Notes: generated by a model from the letters alone, not told the origin. Shown: positions 31,182-39,603, numbered from the stretch's first letter. The stretch: DNA of 64,000 bases from Verrucomicrobiales bacterium (GCA_028712475.1 JAQTQB010000001.1:310001-374000), one strand, 5' to 3'. Made by a program: numbers and translations.

Positions 31182-31195
31182 TTATCTCACGGGGT
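30913..31195 (-). mobile_element. Mini-insertion consisting almost only of a GIY-YIG ORF, bounded by terminal inverted repeats
   Basis: ACCCCGTGAGATA (30914-30926) and TATCTCACGGGGT (31183-31195); lies between two halves of intI; removing 283 bp restores the reading frame. Confidence 0.75.
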
Positions 31196-31561
31196 GAACG
31201 CCTGATTCTGCGTGGCCGCCGCCACATTCCTTGCCACCGCCAGATGCGAGAGATACGCCCGCACCTCCGCCGCCTGCATCTCGCGCGGATGCCGCTTCTG
31301 ATGAAACAGGATGAAACCCCTGATCCAGTGCCAGTAGGCCGACTCTGTCCGATGTGAGAAATGCTTGAACCGCATGACCTCATGCACCTGCTCCTGCAGC
31401 TTCAACTTGGGATTCGGCAGAAATTTTTCAAATGTCGGTTTTGGCATTTCAGTAATGACCCGCAGATTTTCAGAAAACGCCTGCTTGACAAGCATAAAAC
31501 CCGGATTTAAGGTCGGAACCAATGAAAGCGATAAACATCAATCCAGTCGCTTAATCTTAAT

Positions 31562-31568
31562 GTTAGCC
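31562..31568 (+). promoter_or_regulatory. attI/cassette core site GTTAGCC
   Basis: Upstream of the first cassette ORF of the second integron; complementary to GGCTAAC at 31966-31972. Confidence 0.55.
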
Positions 31569-31584
31569 GACCACCACGCCACAC

Positions 31585-31962
31585 ATGAATTCAGGCGCAC
31601 AGTTTATCGAGCAGCTCGGCATCGAGTTCCCGGAGTTGTGTGAGGACATCAAGGAGTATGAGGGCCTTCTTCATGTCCAGATGGGTTCGTTCGCTCGCAT
31701 CACTCAGGCAGCCATTGATGCCGGAGAGTTTGAGACGTTGCGGCGGCAGTTCATGTTTGCAGACCGTTTCTTTCGTGATGCCGCACCGGACCTTGAGAAC
31801 GCATTCTACGTCTCTTATTTGGAGCATTTGGATTTTCGTGGATCGCACGGACAGCGAGCACAGAGCTTCATGTCATCTGCATTGCGCAAGGGTTGGCAGG
31901 ACATCATGGAGTATATGGACGAGTTGTCTCGGAAAGGACAGAGTGACAAGAGGAAGTCATAG
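31585..31962 (+). CDS. Gene-cassette ORF, unknown function
   Basis: MNSGAQFIEQLGIEFPELCEDIKEY..., immediately followed by an attC-like site. Confidence 0.7.
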   Translation: MNSGAQFIEQLGIEFPELCEDIKEYEGLLHVQMGSFARITQAAIDAGEFETLRRQFMFADRFFRDAAPDLENAFYVSYLEHLDFRGSHGQRAQSFMSSALRKGWQDIMEYMDELSRKGQSDKRKS

Positions 31963-31965
31963 GTC

Positions 31966-32057
31966 GGCTAACCATGCGCTGCAGCGAACGGCGGCGGGCC
32001 GTCGCAGTTGCAGTCGGCGCGCCTCGTGGCCGCCGTCGCTGAGCTTTTGTCGTTGAT
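31966..32057 (+). repeat. attC-like recombination site
   Basis: GGCTAAC start; GCTGCAGCGAACGGCGGC (31978-31995) pairs with GCCGCCGTCGCTGAGC (32029-32044) leaving two unpaired bases; terminal GTT core is degenerate (GTTGATA). Confidence 0.7.
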
Positions 32058-32389
32058 ATGGCTTAATAATGTCAAGCGGACAGTTCTTCTGCTTTCCGAA
32101 AATTCTTTTCATTTTCCGGTTTCCTTCACCACGAACTATTCTGAGTCAGCCGCCGGGACGCCATGACTGCGGTTTCAAGGCTGAGATGCGTGAGTCCACT
32201 CGCCGGCTTGCACCGGGCGAAGTTATCACAGGTCACGGTCCGAGGCGGCGCGTGTCTCCGTCTAGGCTCAAGGATTGCCAGAGGCACCTTTCAACGACGA
32301 ACGAGCGTCACGCCTGACCGGGTCCCGGCCGCTGGTTCAGAACAGGTTCATGGGCGCTGTCATTTCTTTTCTTTTCTATAAGTGGTTTT

Positions 32390-32963
32390 GGTTTTTCCGT
32401 GCCGGTGCGTTCAAGGGGTCGCCGCCACGGGTTTGACCTGGCGCGCGATGGCCCAGACAAAACCCGCCAGTTCGCGGGCCAGCGGCCCAGGGCAAAGCCG
32501 CGCGGCCCGGCTTCGTAACAGAATTTCAACGTCGTGCCGGGATGGGCGGCCTGGAGTTTATGGGCGAGTTTGAGCACGTCGTCGTGTTCGCCGCCGATGA
32601 TCCCGTAACGCCGCACCCCGGTTGAACCGGACGGCGCGAGGCTGACCGCGATGGAATCGTTATGCACGTCCAGGCCAATGAACAGGGCCGGGCCTTTCGT
32701 GGGCGCACCGGGGCGTGGCCGCAGGTGGGCGGCGGCCACGCGAGCCGCCGGTTTGAGCCGGGGCGGGCGCGGTGATTTTTGCGGCTGGACAGGCTGGGGT
32801 TGGCGCAGTATGTATGGCTTCATGGTGTTTGCTTTTCGTTTCAGTGTTGTTACGGACGCGAGTCCCACAACGGGTGGCCCGGCGCCGCTCACGCGGCGCA
32901 ACCCACGTTTGCTCCGGAGAGCAGACACCGCTTTCGCTTTCATCGCCAGCCATACTGTCTAGG
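32390..32963 (-). mobile_element. IS110/IS1111-type remnant A (N-terminal part of transposase only; left boundary uncertain)
   Basis: ALFIGLDVHNDSIAVSLAPSGSTGVRRYGIIGG DEDD-type start; 221-bp right end nearly identical to remnant B. Confidence 0.75.
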
Positions 32964-32975
32964 CCGCTTCACACC

Positions 32976-33242
32976 ATGAGCAGTTCCGAACAGATCCCGG
33001 TTTACCGTTACGCGACTCGGTATCTGAACGAGGTCATTCAGTGCACCGAGCCGATGACCGACGAGTTGGCGCAGCGGATTCGTTCCCTGCACCGCGATCA
33101 CGGTCTCGACTACGAGACGCTTCCTGCTCATCTCTGCACTGGCGACACCACTGGCTCTCAGGCATTCGGCGCTGGTAAGATGTTGGTCGAGCTTGCAGCG
33201 TTTCATCTGCACGAGGATTATCGGCGTTGGAGACAGTCATGA
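32976..33242 (+). CDS. Gene-cassette ORF, unknown function
   Basis: MSSSEQIPVYRYATRYLNEVIQCTEPMTDEL...; preceded by TAGGCCGCTTCACACC, like the cassette start at 24564. Confidence 0.6.
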   Translation: MSSSEQIPVYRYATRYLNEVIQCTEPMTDELAQRIRSLHRDHGLDYETLPAHLCTGDTTGSQAFGAGKMLVELAAFHLHEDYRRWRQS

Positions 33243-33273
33243 CACAACGGCCTCCTGATAAGCTGATTAGATA

Positions 33274-34191
33274 AGTCACTGGTTTGGGACGAGTTTTAGG
33301 CCGAGGGCGGCGGCGCTGTTGTGGAGGCGGGCGAGTTTCTTACGCTGCATTTTTTCTTCTTCTTTTTTGAATACTTCGGGATCAAATGGCTGGCGATACT
33401 TGAAGAGGTGCCAGAGGATACGTGCCAGTTTGTGCGCCATCGCCGTGATGGCCTTCGGGGTTCCGAGGCGCGCTTTCCAGCGCCGGTAGAGGTCGCCAAA
33501 GTGGTTCTGGGCCCGGTTCAAGGCTTGCGCGGCCAGTCGCAGCGCGGTGGCGGCCCGGCTCTTCACGTCGCGCGTGGAGGAACTCATGATCTTGCCGCCG
33601 GTGATCCGGTTGTCCGGACACAGCCCCAGCCAGTTCCAAAAATGTCTGGCCGTGGGAAACTTGGCGGCAAACTCCGGCCCCAACTCGGCCATCAGCACGA
33701 GCACGGTCGGGGTTTGGAAGCCGGGCACCGCCGTCAGGTCCACGCCCAAGACGCGGTGACATTCTTCCCGCGCGGCGAACTGCGGTTCGTTGCGCCGGGC
33801 TTTTTTATGGGTGGTCTTGGCCGGGGCCGGCGGCGTGAGGGCGAGGCCGGCCCGCGTGTCGAAGCCTTTGAGCAGCGCGGCGATCTCCACGTCACAGTCG
33901 GCAATCAAAGCCTGATGCTGCTGCCACAACGCGCGGGTTTGCCGCAGCGTGAAGAGGTGTTCGGGCCGCCAGCCGCCGGTTTGAGCCGGGGCGGGCGCGG
34001 TGATTTTTGCGGCTGGACAGGCTGGGGTTGGCGCAGTATGTATGGCTTCATGGTGTTTGCTTTTCGTTTCAGTGTTGTTACGGACGCGAGTCCCACAACG
34101 GGTGGCCCGGCACCGCTCACGCGGCGCAACCCACGTTTGCTCCGGAGAGCAGACACCGCTTTCGCTTTCATCGCCAGCCATACTGTCTAGG
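33274..34191 (-). mobile_element. IS110/IS1111-type remnant B (C-terminal part of transposase only)
   Basis: VLGVDLTAVPGFQTPTVLVLMAELGPE...FWNWLGLCPDNRITGGKIMSSSTRDVKSRAATALRLAAQAL; DEDD domain deleted and frame broken near 33971. Confidence 0.8.
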
Positions 34192-34206
34192 GCACATCGC
34201 ACGCTC

Positions 34207-34479
34207 ATGAAAAAGCACAGAGTGAAGATTGGGATTTTGATTTCCATACTATCGGTTATTGGCGTGTTGGAGTTTTTTGATCTGCATCCAAGTATTTCGA
34301 TTGGCAAGACCGACATCACGTGGACTGGATTCAGGCACATGAGTAGGTGGACGCGCGGAGAGCAGACCGCGTCCGTCGGAGCTCTTGGTGCTAAGAATGG
34401 CAAGCTCTATCGCAAGTGTTACATGCGTTTTATTGGTCCAATATCTATTTACAGATATGAACAACCTGTGCCCTCTTAA
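34207..34479 (+). CDS. Gene-cassette ORF, small membrane-anchored hypothetical protein
   Basis: MKKHRVKIGILISILSVIGVLEFF; preceded by TAGGGCACATCGC at the IS B edge; GCTAACCATGCGC attC-like start at 34568. Confidence 0.55.
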   Translation: MKKHRVKIGILISILSVIGVLEFFDLHPSISIGKTDITWTGFRHMSRWTRGEQTASVGALGAKNGKLYRKCYMRFIGPISIYRYEQPVPS

Positions 34480-34769
34480 GTAACAAGACGCGCAAGTGAT
34501 TGATATGCAAGTAAAGTCGCCACCCTTGTTTCTTGTGTCATTGCCCCGCCTCGGAGGCGGGTGGAGTGCTAACCATGCGCGAGCCCGTGTGAAAACCATT
34601 TACCGGCGGATGAGTTGAAGACGGGGAGCGGGAAAGTTTGTCTTGGAGGGAAAGTTTTGCCGGAACGGCTTCGTTCGATTCCGCTGGTGAGGGGAGCGAT
34701 CACCACTCTTATCAGGACGGGCTGACCCGCTTTTTTGCGGGCAGGCGTCGCCGCTACGAACAAAAGATT

Positions 34770-35600
34770 TCAGCGCCCTTTTCCCGCCGGCAATAGAATC
34801 GTCAGGCCTTCACGCGCGGCGTCCACTTTCAGTTTCCCTTTCCGCTTTGCCACGAGTTTGCGGGCGTGTTTCACCAGTCCGTCCATCCGCCGGTCGTCGT
34901 GGTCGGGGTCGTGGTGAAAGAGATAAAGGTGTTTGACGCCGGCCGACAACGCGAGCGCCACGGAATCATCCACGCAGCCGTGGCCCCAGCCGGTGTGGGT
35001 CTGGTATTCCGCCCGGTCGTATTGTGAATCGAGAATCAGCACGTCGGCATCGCGCACAAAATCAATCATGTCGCGGTCAATGCCGCCGGTGCGCGGTTCA
35101 GTGTCGGGGAAAAAAGCGATCAATCCGTCCGGCGAAAACAGCCGGTAGCCGACGCAGACGCCGGGATGGTTGGCGCGTTGCGCCCGCACGAGCACGTTGC
35201 CGATGGCGAAGTTGAAGTCTTTGAATTCCTCGATCTCGATGTTGCTGGGCAGCTTGTCGAACGGCACGGGAAAGTAGGTGCTTTCCATCTGGCCGGTGAG
35301 CGCGGCGACGAGGCCTTTGCGCGCGCCCTCGCAGCCGAGAATCCGCAGCCGGCAGCGCGGATTGTAAATCGGCCCGAAGAACGGCAGGCCCTGGATGTGA
35401 TCCCAATGCGTGTGAGTGAGGAGCAAGGTGAGGTTCAGCGGCTGGCCTTTGAATTCCTTGAGCAGGGATTGCCCGAGCGCCCGCAGACCGGTGCCGGCAT
35501 CAAGGATGATGATTTCGTCGTCGTTGCGGACTTCGACGCAGGAGGTGTTGCCGCCGTGGCGCACTGTGCCCGCGCCCGGCGTGGCGATGGACCCGCGCAC
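34770..35600 (-). CDS. MBL-fold metallo-hydrolase
   Basis: ILDAGTGLRALG, LTHTHWDHIQGLPFF, HDPDHDDRRMD. Confidence 0.85.
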   Translation of the reverse strand: MRGSIATPGAGTVRHGGNTSCVEVRNDDEIIILDAGTGLRALGQSLLKEFKGQPLNLTLLLTHTHWDHIQGLPFFGPIYNPRCRLRILGCEGARKGLVAALTGQMESTYFPVPFDKLPSNIEIEEFKDFNFAIGNVLVRAQRANHPGVCVGYRLFSPDGLIAFFPDTEPRTGGIDRDMIDFVRDADVLILDSQYDRAEYQTHTGWGHGCVDDSVALALSAGVKHLYLFHHDPDHDDRRMDGLVKHARKLVAKRKGKLKVDAAREGLTILLPAGKGR

Positions 35601-35773
35601 CCCCCAAAACTTTATGCAAGTGCCAGCTTTGATGGAGCTACTCTAGCGCAGCGCGGGAAATAATAAACTGGAAAATCAAAGAACCGGCAGCGCCTGGCGC
35701 GGTGTGCCGACCTCAACCGCCGCGCAAAAAATCTTGCGCGCTGGCGCGGGTAATTTAAGATGGTCGTCTTGGC

Positions 35774-35811
35774 GGGTTGGTAGCTCAGTCGGTAGAGCAG
35801 TGCCCTTTTAA
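35774..35811 (+). tRNA. Truncated tRNA-Lys 5' half (left att site)
   Basis: GGGTTGGTAGCTCAGTCGGTAGAGCAGTGCCCTTTTAA identical to 38225-38262, then diverges inside the anticodon loop. Confidence 0.85.
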
Positions 35812-35961
35812 CTCGAAACGGGCAATAATTGCAGGCGGCAACTTTCGGCATCTTTCTTTATCTTGGTGCATCTTCGCCAGTGTTCACAATGGGATTGTGA
35901 GATTGCATTTTAGACTGGTGATAACTCGCGGCATCCTTGCGACGCTTGTTTTGACGTGTCG

Positions 35962-35984
35962 GGATGTAAAAACGGGATGTAAAA
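35962..35984 (+). repeat. 23-bp repeat, left copy
   Basis: GGATGTAAAAACGGGATGTAAAA. Confidence 0.7.
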
Positions 35985-36278
35985 AAGATTCAGCGCAGCT
36001 TGAAACCGATTTTCTGGACGTTTTTGGACAAACTTCTTTGGACACGGACAAAGCCCATTTCCGGTGCTGGCATCAAGTCCGGTGTCCGATGTTGCGGGAA
36101 ACCGGATGCAATGCGGACGAATCTTCGGACACATTGACCGGACTTGTTTAGGACGCTTTAAGCTCTCTCCATCCTGTTTTGCGGTGTTTTTAGGCGGATT
36201 TTGGACGCCGTATGTCCGGCCTTGCTTGATACTCTAATCCGTCCGGCGTCCATTTTGCATCCGGCTTTGTGTGTCCGG

Positions 36279-36563
36279 TTACTTCCTTTGCCCGCGCAAC
36301 CAAGTGGCAACCTCGTCGTGATTCATTACGTCGTAAGCAATGAGGCTTTTCCCGTCGTGGATGAATACAACGCGCCATTGTAGATGAACTCTGGCTTCAT
36401 AGGAACGGCGCGCGAGCTTCCGCAAGCCAAGTCCGCTGTGCTTGTGCGGGTCGCCAAAAGCGGCGGCAACGGCGGCAATCACCTTGCCAGCCTTTTCGCG
36501 CACGTCGGGCGGCAGTTTGTCCGCCGTCTTGCGGATGCGCGGCGAAAGTATGACGGCAATCAT
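36279..36563 (-). CDS. RelE/ParE-like toxin
   Basis: SPRIRKTADKLPPDVREKAGKV...RRSYEARVHLQWRVVFIHDGKSLIAYDVMNHDEV. Confidence 0.75.
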   Translation of the reverse strand: MIAVILSPRIRKTADKLPPDVREKAGKVIAAVAAAFGDPHKHSGLGLRKLARRSYEARVHLQWRVVFIHDGKSLIAYDVMNHDEVATWLRGQRK

Positions 36564-36838
36564 AATTTGCCAGTGAAGGCTTCCAGCTTGCCCGCCTTGC
36601 GGTCTGCCGTGAGTTCGGCAAGGGCGGCATCTTCGGCGGCGGTTGCTTGCGCCAGTGTCACGCCGTATTCATCCAGCGCGGGGAAGTGCGCGGGGCGAAA
36701 GGGCAGTCCGCGAAGTTTCACCATTTGCGCGAAGAACATGGACACGGCGGCGGCGGGCGTGATGCCAATTTCACGGCACACGCCAGCGGCCTCTTTCACC
36801 AACCCTTTGTCTATCCGCAATCTTATTTGCTCATTCAT
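36560..36838 (-). CDS. RelB/DinJ-like antitoxin
   Basis: MNEQIRLRIDKGLVKEAAGVCREIGITPAAAVSMFFAQMV ribbon-helix-helix; overlaps toxin by 4 nt. Confidence 0.8.
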   Translation of the reverse strand: MNEQIRLRIDKGLVKEAAGVCREIGITPAAAVSMFFAQMVKLRGLPFRPAHFPALDEYGVTLAQATAAEDAALAELTADRKAGKLEAFTGKL

Positions 36839-37257
36839 GCCTCAATTGTGCCACAAATGAGACGGGAAGCAAGCGCGGGCGGCGTGGTTTTCGTCAAAAT
36901 GGGAAAAAGGCTGTTTCTGGGATTGCGGAATAAGTAGGAATAAGGGGGGTAAGAAAACACTCAATGTTTATGCGGGTGAAAACTTTTGCCCCCTTGCTAC
37001 TTATTGTGGCGCGCGGGAATGCTTATTTGCCTTTGGGTGGGTTGTGACTCGACGTGTGACTTCCCAGGGGAAAGCATGAAAGCGGGCAAATCGTAGTTTT
37101 GGGTCGTTCGTGGCGAAAAGCGGGGCGCGCATTTAACCTGTGGCGCGTTTTGATTGGTTGCCCGCTGTCTTGACACTCCACTTTTCACGGGTGAAGGCAT
37201 TGGCATGGCGGCGCGGGCGGGCGGTGTCAGTAGCGGATGCGGTAGAGAGTAACGGGC

Positions 37258-38013
37258 TTGCCCTTGGTTGGCTTGCGCGTCTCGGTAATCCGACACATTA
37301 CCGCCAAGCATTGCGAGTCCTGGGCAGTCACACGCAGCAAGGAAATTGCCGCCCCGACTTTCAACAACGAGCTTGAAACCATTCGCGGCGCATTCGGCTA
37401 CGCTGTCGAGCAAGGGCTAGTTGGCCGCGACCCGTCCAAAATCATCAAACAGCACAAGATTCGCAACCAGCCGCCCGCCGTGCCGACGCGTGAACAGTTC
37501 GCCGCCATCGTTGCCGCGATTCGTGCCGACATGCAAGGCAAGGGAGACGACGGCGCAAACCTTGTCGAGCTGCTCGCGTATTCGGGAATGAGATTGAACG
37601 AGGCGCGCTCGCTCCGCTGGCGCGACGTGAATTTCGCGCAAGGCGTGTTCACCGTGACAGGCGGTGAACGTGGCACGAAGAACCATGAGCAACGCCCCGT
37701 GCCGCTGTCGGATGAAATGCGCGGCTTGCTTAAACGATTCAAGCGCGCACGTGGCAAGGCCGCGCCGGATGCCTTCATCATTCAAACCACATCGGCGCGC
37801 AAGTGCATGGAGACCGCGTGCCGGAAACTGAAGCTGGCGAACGTCCATCATCATTCCTTGCGCCACTACTTCGCAACGTGTGCGATTGAATCTAAAGTGG
37901 ACGTGCCGACAGTTGCGCGCTGGCTTGGACACCGCGACGGCGGCGCGCTCCTGATGAAAACCTACGCGCATTGCCAATCCTTCAGCAACCGCTTGGGGTT
38001 GCCTTGTCGGTAG
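37258..38013 (+). CDS. Tyrosine recombinase/phage integrase (N-terminus possibly truncated)
   Basis: SGMRLNEARSLRW, HHHSLRHYFATCA, WLGHRDGGALLMKTYAH supply R, HxxR, H and Y. Confidence 0.85.
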   Translation: MPLVGLRVSVIRHITAKHCESWAVTRSKEIAAPTFNNELETIRGAFGYAVEQGLVGRDPSKIIKQHKIRNQPPAVPTREQFAAIVAAIRADMQGKGDDGANLVELLAYSGMRLNEARSLRWRDVNFAQGVFTVTGGERGTKNHEQRPVPLSDEMRGLLKRFKRARGKAAPDAFIIQTTSARKCMETACRKLKLANVHHHSLRHYFATCAIESKVDVPTVARWLGHRDGGALLMKTYAHCQSFSNRLGLPCR

Positions 38014-38161
38014 TCTTGAAAGACTTGGAAAATTGCTTGCCCTTCAACTTCGCAAAGCCATAATACACGCCCGATGTTTACGGCGTTTCAAGTTCTCGCC
38101 AGCATATTGCCAGTCGCCTTCAGGCGTTTCAGGCGTATTTGAGTCCATGCCGCTATGCTAA

Positions 38162-38184
38162 GGATGCAAAAACGGGATGTAAAA
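38162..38184 (+). repeat. 23-bp repeat, right copy
   Basis: GGATGCAAAAACGGGATGTAAAA, one mismatch to 35962-35984, same orientation. Confidence 0.7.
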
Positions 38185-38224
38185 CATTTGTTTCAAGGAT
38201 TGAAACCCTTGAAAACATTGGCGG

Positions 38225-38300
38225 GGGTTGGTAGCTCAGTCGGTAGAGCAGTGCCCTTTTAAGGCATTGGTCGAGGGTTCGAGTCCCTCCCAACCCACCA
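38225..38300 (+). tRNA. tRNA-Lys(UUU)
   Basis: 76-nt cloverleaf: GGGTTGG/CCAACCC acceptor, anticodon loop CTTTTAA, encoded CCA. Confidence 0.95.
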
Positions 38301-38481
38301 GCCTTCGCTTGAACGAAGAGAATGCGAAGGCTGCCGCGCTGCAGCGCAGCGCAGGCGGGCGGGAATCAAACTTCGCCAAGAACTACGGCTCGGCGAGCCA
38401 GAACCAAGGCGCAGAGAGGAAATTTTTCCCCGCCAACAAAACTTGCTCCGCGCAACACGCGCCGACTAATCTCCCCGCAAC

Positions 38482-39603
38482 ATGCGGTTGCTTGACCGAT
38501 ATCTGTTCCGCGAACTGTTCGCGCCGCTGGCATACTGCCTCGGCGGGCTGCTGGTTCTGGGAACATGCTTCAGCCTGTTCGGCGAGCTGGCGGAATTGCA
38601 GGAACGCAAGCTGCATCTGCTCGATGTGATCGAGTATAGCGTGGCGATCATGCCGGGATTTCTGGTGCTGGTGCTGCCCATCACGCTGCTGCTGGCGCTG
38701 CTCTACACGCTCACGAACCATTCGCGCCACAACGAACTGACGGCCATGCGCGCGGCGGGCTTGAGTTTGTGGCGCATCTGCCTGCCCTATTTTGTCACGG
38801 GCCTGCTGGCCAGCGCGGGGCTGTTTGCACTGAATGAATACTGCGTGCCGCGCAGCGCGGACTGGGCGGAACAGATAAAAAGCAGGTATGTTCAAAAAGC
38901 TGGCGATGTGGAATCGAAAAATGAATTTTACAATTTCGGCTTCAGCAACGCGCGCGGGCATCGCTCGTGGTTCATCAGCGAATATCATGTGCATCCCCCG
39001 GAAATGCTGAAGTTGCAGGTGAACTCGGCGATGCCGGACGGCTCCATCCGCCGGATGTATGCCGACCGCGCCATCCGCACGAACGGCGTCTGGACGTTTT
39101 TCAACGTCGCAGCATATTCGCAGGCCGATGCCGGCGCGCAACTCGTGCCGTCCTTCCAGACCAATATGCTTGCGATGCCGGAATTTGACGAAACGCCCCG
39201 GCAAATCCAGAGCGAAATCAAAATCAGCAGCTACCAAAATCTCCGCCGCGCCCGCAGCTCGGACATTCCGCTGTCGGATATTTCGGCCTATCTGAAGTTG
39301 CATCCCAAATTGTCGCACGCGGATTCAAGCTGGCTGTTCACAAAATATTACGGGCGGCTCGCCATGCCGTGGACGTGTCTGGTCGTGGTGCTGATGGCGA
39401 TTCCTTTTAGCGCGGCACCGGGCCGGCGGAATATTTTTATCGGCGTGGCGGGAAGTATTTTCATCTGTTTCGCCTATTTTGTTATCCAACAGGTCAGTAT
39501 TGCGTTCGGCTCCGGTGGCCATCTGGCTCCGTGGCTGGCGGCGTGGCTCCCGAACATCATTTTTGGCGCGACGGGCCTGTTGTTGATGGTGCGCGTCCGG
39601 TGA
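38482..39603 (+). CDS. LptF/LptG-family permease (YjgP/YjgQ)
   Basis: MRLLDRYLFRELFAPLAYCLGGLLVL; terminal TM cluster with APWLAAWLPNIIFGATGLLLM. Confidence 0.87.
   Translation: MRLLDRYLFRELFAPLAYCLGGLLVLGTCFSLFGELAELQERKLHLLDVIEYSVAIMPGFLVLVLPITLLLALLYTLTNHSRHNELTAMRAAGLSLWRICLPYFVTGLLASAGLFALNEYCVPRSADWAEQIKSRYVQKAGDVESKNEFYNFGFSNARGHRSWFISEYHVHPPEMLKLQVNSAMPDGSIRRMYADRAIRTNGVWTFFNVAAYSQADAGAQLVPSFQTNMLAMPEFDETPRQIQSEIKISSYQNLRRARSSDIPLSDISAYLKLHPKLSHADSSWLFTKYYGRLAMPWTCLVVVLMAIPFSAAPGRRNIFIGVAGSIFICFAYFVIQQVSIAFGSGGHLAPWLAAWLPNIIFGATGLLLMVRVR

Larger units (their letters stand above)
30124..31447 (-). pseudogene. IntI-type integron integrase split by a GIY-YIG element
   Basis: N-terminal part (31447 leftward) LKLQEQVHEVMRFKHFSHRTESAYWHWI...ATQNQAF; C-terminal part 30124-30903 with [35 protein letters not shown] and the IntI-specific patch [22 protein letters not shown]...LQRHHVHE. 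Confidence 0.9.
35812..38262. mobile_element. Small integrative island in tRNA-Lys(UUU)
   Basis: 38-bp direct repeats of the tRNA 5' half at both ends, tyrosine recombinase next to the right att, RelBE-like pair inside. Confidence 0.8.

Noticed and set aside
30913-31195. Group I intron or intein interpretation of the GIY-YIG insertion
   Set aside because: Almost no non-coding sequence outside the ORF, no intein splice motifs, and the flanking halves are in different frames.
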